The notes under the pieces are model-generated. The model had not been told where the DNA came from. It searched no databases and was given only the letters and a program-made list of their open reading frames with translations. The position numbers and the translations under genes are program-made. This document shows positions 40,632-43,750 of a DNA stretch of 43,750 nt, piece after piece. Position 1 is the stretch's first letter, and each line of letters starts with the position of its first letter. This DNA is from Planctomycetota bacterium (GTDB lineage: Bacteria > Planctomycetota > JAJSAM01 > JAJVHW01), in NCBI GenBank assembly GCA_024277065.1, contig JAJRVY010000013.1, positions 1 through 43,750 on the forward strand, given 5' to 3'.

Positions 40632-42716
40632 TTACTCGGCGCGCGCGAGCTGCCCCTCCATCTTCGCGTCGATCCTGGGCCTGGTCTTGGCGCTGCTGTC
40701 CCACGCGTCCTCGACGAGCTTGACGCGCCGCTCGACCTCGAGCTTGACGGGCATGTACTCCTTCATGCGGTCGCGGTACGGGTAGAAGTACTTCACCTCG
40801 TCGAAGATGAGCTCGAGCGCGAAGTCCCGCGCCGCCTCCAGCTTGGCGTAGGCCTGCCGCACGCGCTCGATCTGCTTGGCCTGCTTCGACGTCTCGACGG
40901 CGACGACGATCTTCGTCAGCTCCTTGGTGTACTCCGCGATCTTCTCGCGGTTCTGGATCTCCTTGAACTCGTCCCAGGTGATGATCCCGCCGTCGGCGTC
41001 GGGATGCGGGACGTAGCCGCCGTCCGGCGTCTCGCGGCCCAGCAGGCGCGCGTGGACGGCGGACGTCTCGTTGCGCACGACGTCGTCGTCGGTGGCGAGG
41101 GCGCGGCGCATGGTCGCCGTGTACGCCTCGCTCTCGCCGACGTCGAACAGCACGATGGCCGCCGCGCGCAACTGGACGTCATCGAGCCTCGCCTTCTCGA
41201 AGAGGTGCGAGAGGACCGCCGCGGGGAGTTCCCCGAGCGTGCGCGCCGCGCTCTCCTCGCCCTTGGCGATGAGCAAGGCGTCGCTCGTCGCGCCATTGAC
41301 CCTGTAGACACCACCCGGCAGGCGCAGGGGGCTGAACGCGCGCGGGGTCTCGGCCACCTGCGCGAGGACGGCCCGGACCACGGCCGCCTCGGCGCGCAGG
41401 TCCGCGAGCCGCATCTGGAGGTCGCCGCGAAGACCGTGATCGGTCACCGACGGGAGCGCCTCGCCGAGACGCGCCGCCGCGTCGTCGAAACGCCGCAGGC
41501 GCGCCAGATCCTCGGCCGACGACAACACGCGCAACGCGATCGTGCGCTCCTTCGTCGAGGACGGTCCCGGCCGCGCGACGTCCAGGACGGCCACGCCCCC
41601 GCGCTGCGCAGTCGGCTTGCCGCCGGTACGCGCGGCGAGCCAGGCGTCGTAGCCGGTGCCGCGCAGACGTTCGAGGGCGGCCGTGACGTGGGCTGCGGCG
41701 GCGGCGGCATCGCCCCCCTCGGTGAGCCGCCGCGACTCGTCCAACGTCTTCTCGGCGGCAGCGCGGGCGAGGACCAGGATCTCGTCGAGGCGCGCGGCGA
41801 CGTCGCGTTCGGTCGCGCGATCCAGCGCGCCCGCGCGCAGGAGCCGTCCGCTCCAGAGATCGAGCGCGTCGGCCAGGCGCCCCTCGGCGATGGCCCGCGC
41901 CGCGTCCCGCGACGTGCGCTCCTGATCGCCGTCGGCGCGGTCCCTCCCGCCGCGCACGAGCCGTTCGAGCTGTTCCTTGACGGCGCGCACGGCATCGGGG
42001 TTGTCCATGTGCCGCTCGAGCAGTTCGGCCAGGCGAGCGCGGCGCTGGACGGGCGCCATGTGATCCCACGCCCCGCGCAGGTCCGTCAGGGCGCGGCGCC
42101 ACGAGTCGTCGCGCGCGGTCTCGCCGGCGCTCCCGGCGGCGAGCGCGGACGCGATGACGCTGCGTGCGCGGAAGGCGGCGGGAGGTGGCGGGAGCTGCTT
42201 CTCGAAGGCCGCGAGGATCGACGTGCGCGCCTCTTTCTGCAACGGCAGATCGGCGCGCGTGACAGCCAGGCGCGCAGCTTCCTCGAGGTGTTTATCGCGC
42301 GTCTCCGCCGACGCGCTCTCGAATGCGCCGAGGCCCAGGTAGGCGGCGAAGCCGAGCACGACCGGCATGGCGAGCAGACCCCACGCGGGGCGCTTCTCGA
42401 CGACGCGGCGCTGCCGCACGGGCGTGACGGCCTCGGCGACGTAGGTGATCACGGTCAGCCCGATCTCCAGCTCGTCGCCGGGCTGCAGGCGGGCCGACAA
42501 CACCGGCTTGCCGCCGAGGAACGTGCCGTTCGAGGAGCCCTCGTCGATCACGCGCCAGCCGTCTCCGTCAGGCCGGAACGTGCAGTGGACGCGGCTCGCG
42601 CGCTGCTCCTCGAGGACGACGTCACACGCATCGCCGCGCCCGAACGTCACCGGGTCGCTGCCGAGCGGCACGCCGCGCTCGCCGCAGTCACCCGTCAGGA
42701 CGTGCAGCTCGGCCAT
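40632..42716 (-). CDS. FHA-domain membrane protein with long helical region (probably part of FHA-TM-CAP fusion)
   Basis: 694 aa from the ATG at 42716, chosen for its GGAGG RBS 5 nt upstream and because the FHA fold begins there. FHA 1-85: VTFGRGDACDVVLEEQRASRVHCTF with the GR-x-SRxH pattern, and DEGSSNGTFLGGKPV with the SSNG loop: all phospho-binding residues kept. A TM lies at about 115-137. The next 530 residues are helical, Ala/Arg/Glu-rich repeats (TPR-like hairpins near 300-450) and would be extracytoplasmic. The TAA stop is followed in frame by a CAP domain. Second FHA protein of the run. Confidence 0.87.
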   Translation of the reverse strand: MAELHVLTGDCGERGVPLGSDPVTFGRGDACDVVLEEQRASRVHCTFRPDGDGWRVIDEGSSNGTFLGGKPVLSARLQPGDELEIGLTVITYVAEAVTPVRQRRVVEKRPAWGLLAMPVVLGFAAYLGLGAFESASAETRDKHLEEAARLAVTRADLPLQKEARTSILAAFEKQLPPPPAAFRARSVIASALAAGSAGETARDDSWRRALTDLRGAWDHMAPVQRRARLAELLERHMDNPDAVRAVKEQLERLVRGGRDRADGDQERTSRDAARAIAEGRLADALDLWSGRLLRAGALDRATERDVAARLDEILVLARAAAEKTLDESRRLTEGGDAAAAAAHVTAALERLRGTGYDAWLAARTGGKPTAQRGGVAVLDVARPGPSSTKERTIALRVLSSAEDLARLRRFDDAAARLGEALPSVTDHGLRGDLQMRLADLRAEAAVVRAVLAQVAETPRAFSPLRLPGGVYRVNGATSDALLIAKGEESAARTLGELPAAVLSHLFEKARLDDVQLRAAAIVLFDVGESEAYTATMRRALATDDDVVRNETSAVHARLLGRETPDGGYVPHPDADGGIITWDEFKEIQNREKIAEYTKELTKIVVAVETSKQAKQIERVRQAYAKLEAARDFALELIFDEVKYFYPYRDRMKEYMPVKLEVERRVKLVEDAWDSSAKTRPRIDAKMEGQLARAE

Positions 42717-42824
42717 GCGTTCCTCCGTTCCGGACGCCACGGCGCCCTGCGTAGGTCTCCAAGCTCTCCATCGTCCTCGGACGACCCGGCTCTGGTCAAT
42801 GGATCGTGGGCCGCTACTCGCGCG

Positions 42825-43750
42825 TCAGGGCAGACGAACGGTCGCGGTCCCTCCGGCCTCGACGTCCGTCGAACGCCGCGCGGGGCTGCCGGACGGGGGC
42901 GTGAAGACCACCGTGACGCGGCCGATGGGAACGCCGCGCAGCTCGAGCCGGCCGTCCGCGGGCACCCGCCAGCGCGATGCCAGCTTGAAGGCCCGCGGTC
43001 CCCACGCGACAACCTCCGCGCCACGCGCGTCCTCGAGGGAGATCACGGCTCCGCCACCGCCCGCGGCGGCCTCCGCGTCGATCACGACCACGATCGTTCC
43101 GTGCGGCGGGTAGCGCAGCACGATCTCATCGTCGCGGTCGGCGTCCACGGTGAAGCGGTGCACGAGCGGCGGGCGCCCTTCCTCGACCACCCGCGCCTCC
43201 CACGCGCCCTCGGCCAGCCCCCCCAGTTCCACGACGCCGCCCTCACCCGTGAAGACGGCCTCGGGGCTGCTCACTCGTGCCACGACGGGGGCCACGATGA
43301 TGCGTCTCCCGGGCAGGGGCGCGCCGCCGGCGTCCACGAGCGAGAGGCGGCGCACCAGCGTGCGCTCGAGGGTCAGCCGCAGCGGTGGCCGGCGACCGTC
43401 GGCGACGGCGACGTCCTTCATGCGGCAGCGCCAGGCACCGCCGGCGGCCGTCACGTCGTAGCGGCCGTGGCGCACGATCTCGATGCGTCCGCGCGCACCC
43501 GGGGCGTCCGGGTCGATGCGTACGGAGCGCGGCCGCGCGGCGGGATCGGTCGCGTCGCGCAGCGTGACGGTGACCGGCACGCGCCCGGCGCCCGTGGGGA
43601 ACACGAGTTCGAATTCGAGGTCCGCCGGACGCTCGGCGACGAGTTCGACATCGTCCGCCCCCGCCGTGGCCACCGCCCCGCCGACCTCGAACGTCCTGAT
43701 CTTCGCGCGCACGCTGTACTCGCCGTCGGGCAGATCGTCGATGCGGAAGC
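42825..43750 (-). CDS. Carboxypeptidase-regulatory-like beta-sandwich protein (5' end outside window)
   Basis: The frame is open to the window edge; at least 308 residues. Beta-rich, with repeated Ig-like/transthyretin-like units: DLPDGEYSVRAK, GRYDVTAAGG, VDAGGAPLPGRRIIVAPV, GGLAEGAWEARVV, VPADGRLELRGVPIGRVTVVF and EAGGTATVRLP. The turns DGEY, GAPLPG and PIGRVTV are typical of CarboxypepD_reg-like surface domains. It is probably a secreted or lipoprotein repeat protein; signal and anchoring cannot be seen. First visible gene of the minus-strand FHA/VWA/kinase run, with 108 bp to the FHA-CAP gene. Confidence 0.7.
   Translation of the reverse strand, partial: FRIDDLPDGEYSVRAKIRTFEVGGAVATAGADDVELVAERPADLEFELVFPTGAGRVPVTVTLRDATDPAARPRSVRIDPDAPGARGRIEIVRHGRYDVTAAGGAWRCRMKDVAVADGRRPPLRLTLERTLVRRLSLVDAGGAPLPGRRIIVAPVVARVSSPEAVFTGEGGVVELGGLAEGAWEARVVEEGRPPLVHRFTVDADRDDEIVLRYPPHGTIVVVIDAEAAAGGGGAVISLEDARGAEVVAWGPRAFKLASRWRVPADGRLELRGVPIGRVTVVFTPPSGSPARRSTDVEAGGTATVRLP

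Overview
The window is chromosomal DNA of very high G+C (about 70 percent by eye) from a diderm bacterium. LptF/LptG-type permeases and an MsbA-like exporter imply an LPS outer membrane. FHA, VWA and protein-kinase genes, an NHLP-type double-glycine precursor and decayed IS4-like elements fit Planctomycetota best; Myxococcota-like lineages are not excluded. The taxonomic call is inference. No rRNA, tRNA or CRISPR array was recognised.

Layout. 1-5740 (+): end of an unknown gene, two uncharacterised proteins and a very large NtrY-like histidine kinase without a response regulator. 5741-10595: an accessory island with three copies of the 5' end of an IS4-like transposase, two copies of a WaaP/InaA-like kinase (one intact, one decayed), a roughly 280 bp inverted-repeat element, an arginine-deiminase-superfamily enzyme and, divergent from it, a small acidic-leader/Arg-rich double-glycine peptide. 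10596-14062: a xylose-isomerase-like TIM barrel (-) and PriA (+). 14138-17048: arsenic operon arsR-arsM-arsC-acr3 with a hairpin after arsR. 17057-21660: small membrane protein, secreted PQQ beta-propeller, RsgA and an HDOD-GAF-GGDEF protein. 21787-28320 (-): ABC permease and ATPase, TrmH-type methyltransferase, RluD-type pseudouridine synthase, LptG and LptF, mostly start/stop overlapping. 28499-34251 (+): MsbA-like exporter, arginase, TrpRS, an NHLP-leader precursor and a merR - small ORF - CPCC thioredoxin operon, ending at a strong bidirectional terminator. 34323-43750 (-): membrane-anchored MutS-like ATPase, protein kinase, zinc-ribbon VWA protein, two FHA membrane proteins, a CAP/SCP domain cut off from the larger FHA protein by an in-frame TAA, and a beta-sandwich protein running off the window.

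How the parts fit. The arsenic operon is a complete sense, methylate, reduce and export module. LptF/G with the MsbA-like exporter fits LPS export. The kinase-VWA-FHA-FHA/CAP run looks like a phosphorylation-dependent envelope signalling set. The two double-glycine precursors (9244-9525 and 32679-33128) share the cleavage-region pattern L-S/T-EDEL-x-x-AAGG although they lie 23 kb apart, so one peptidase/exporter encoded elsewhere may serve both. The most novel candidate is the Arg-rich peptide beside the deiminase-superfamily enzyme, which could be an arginine-modified RiPP system. Eight genes have a TANNNT-like -10 box only 7-11 nt before the start codon, suggesting that leaderless mRNAs are common here.
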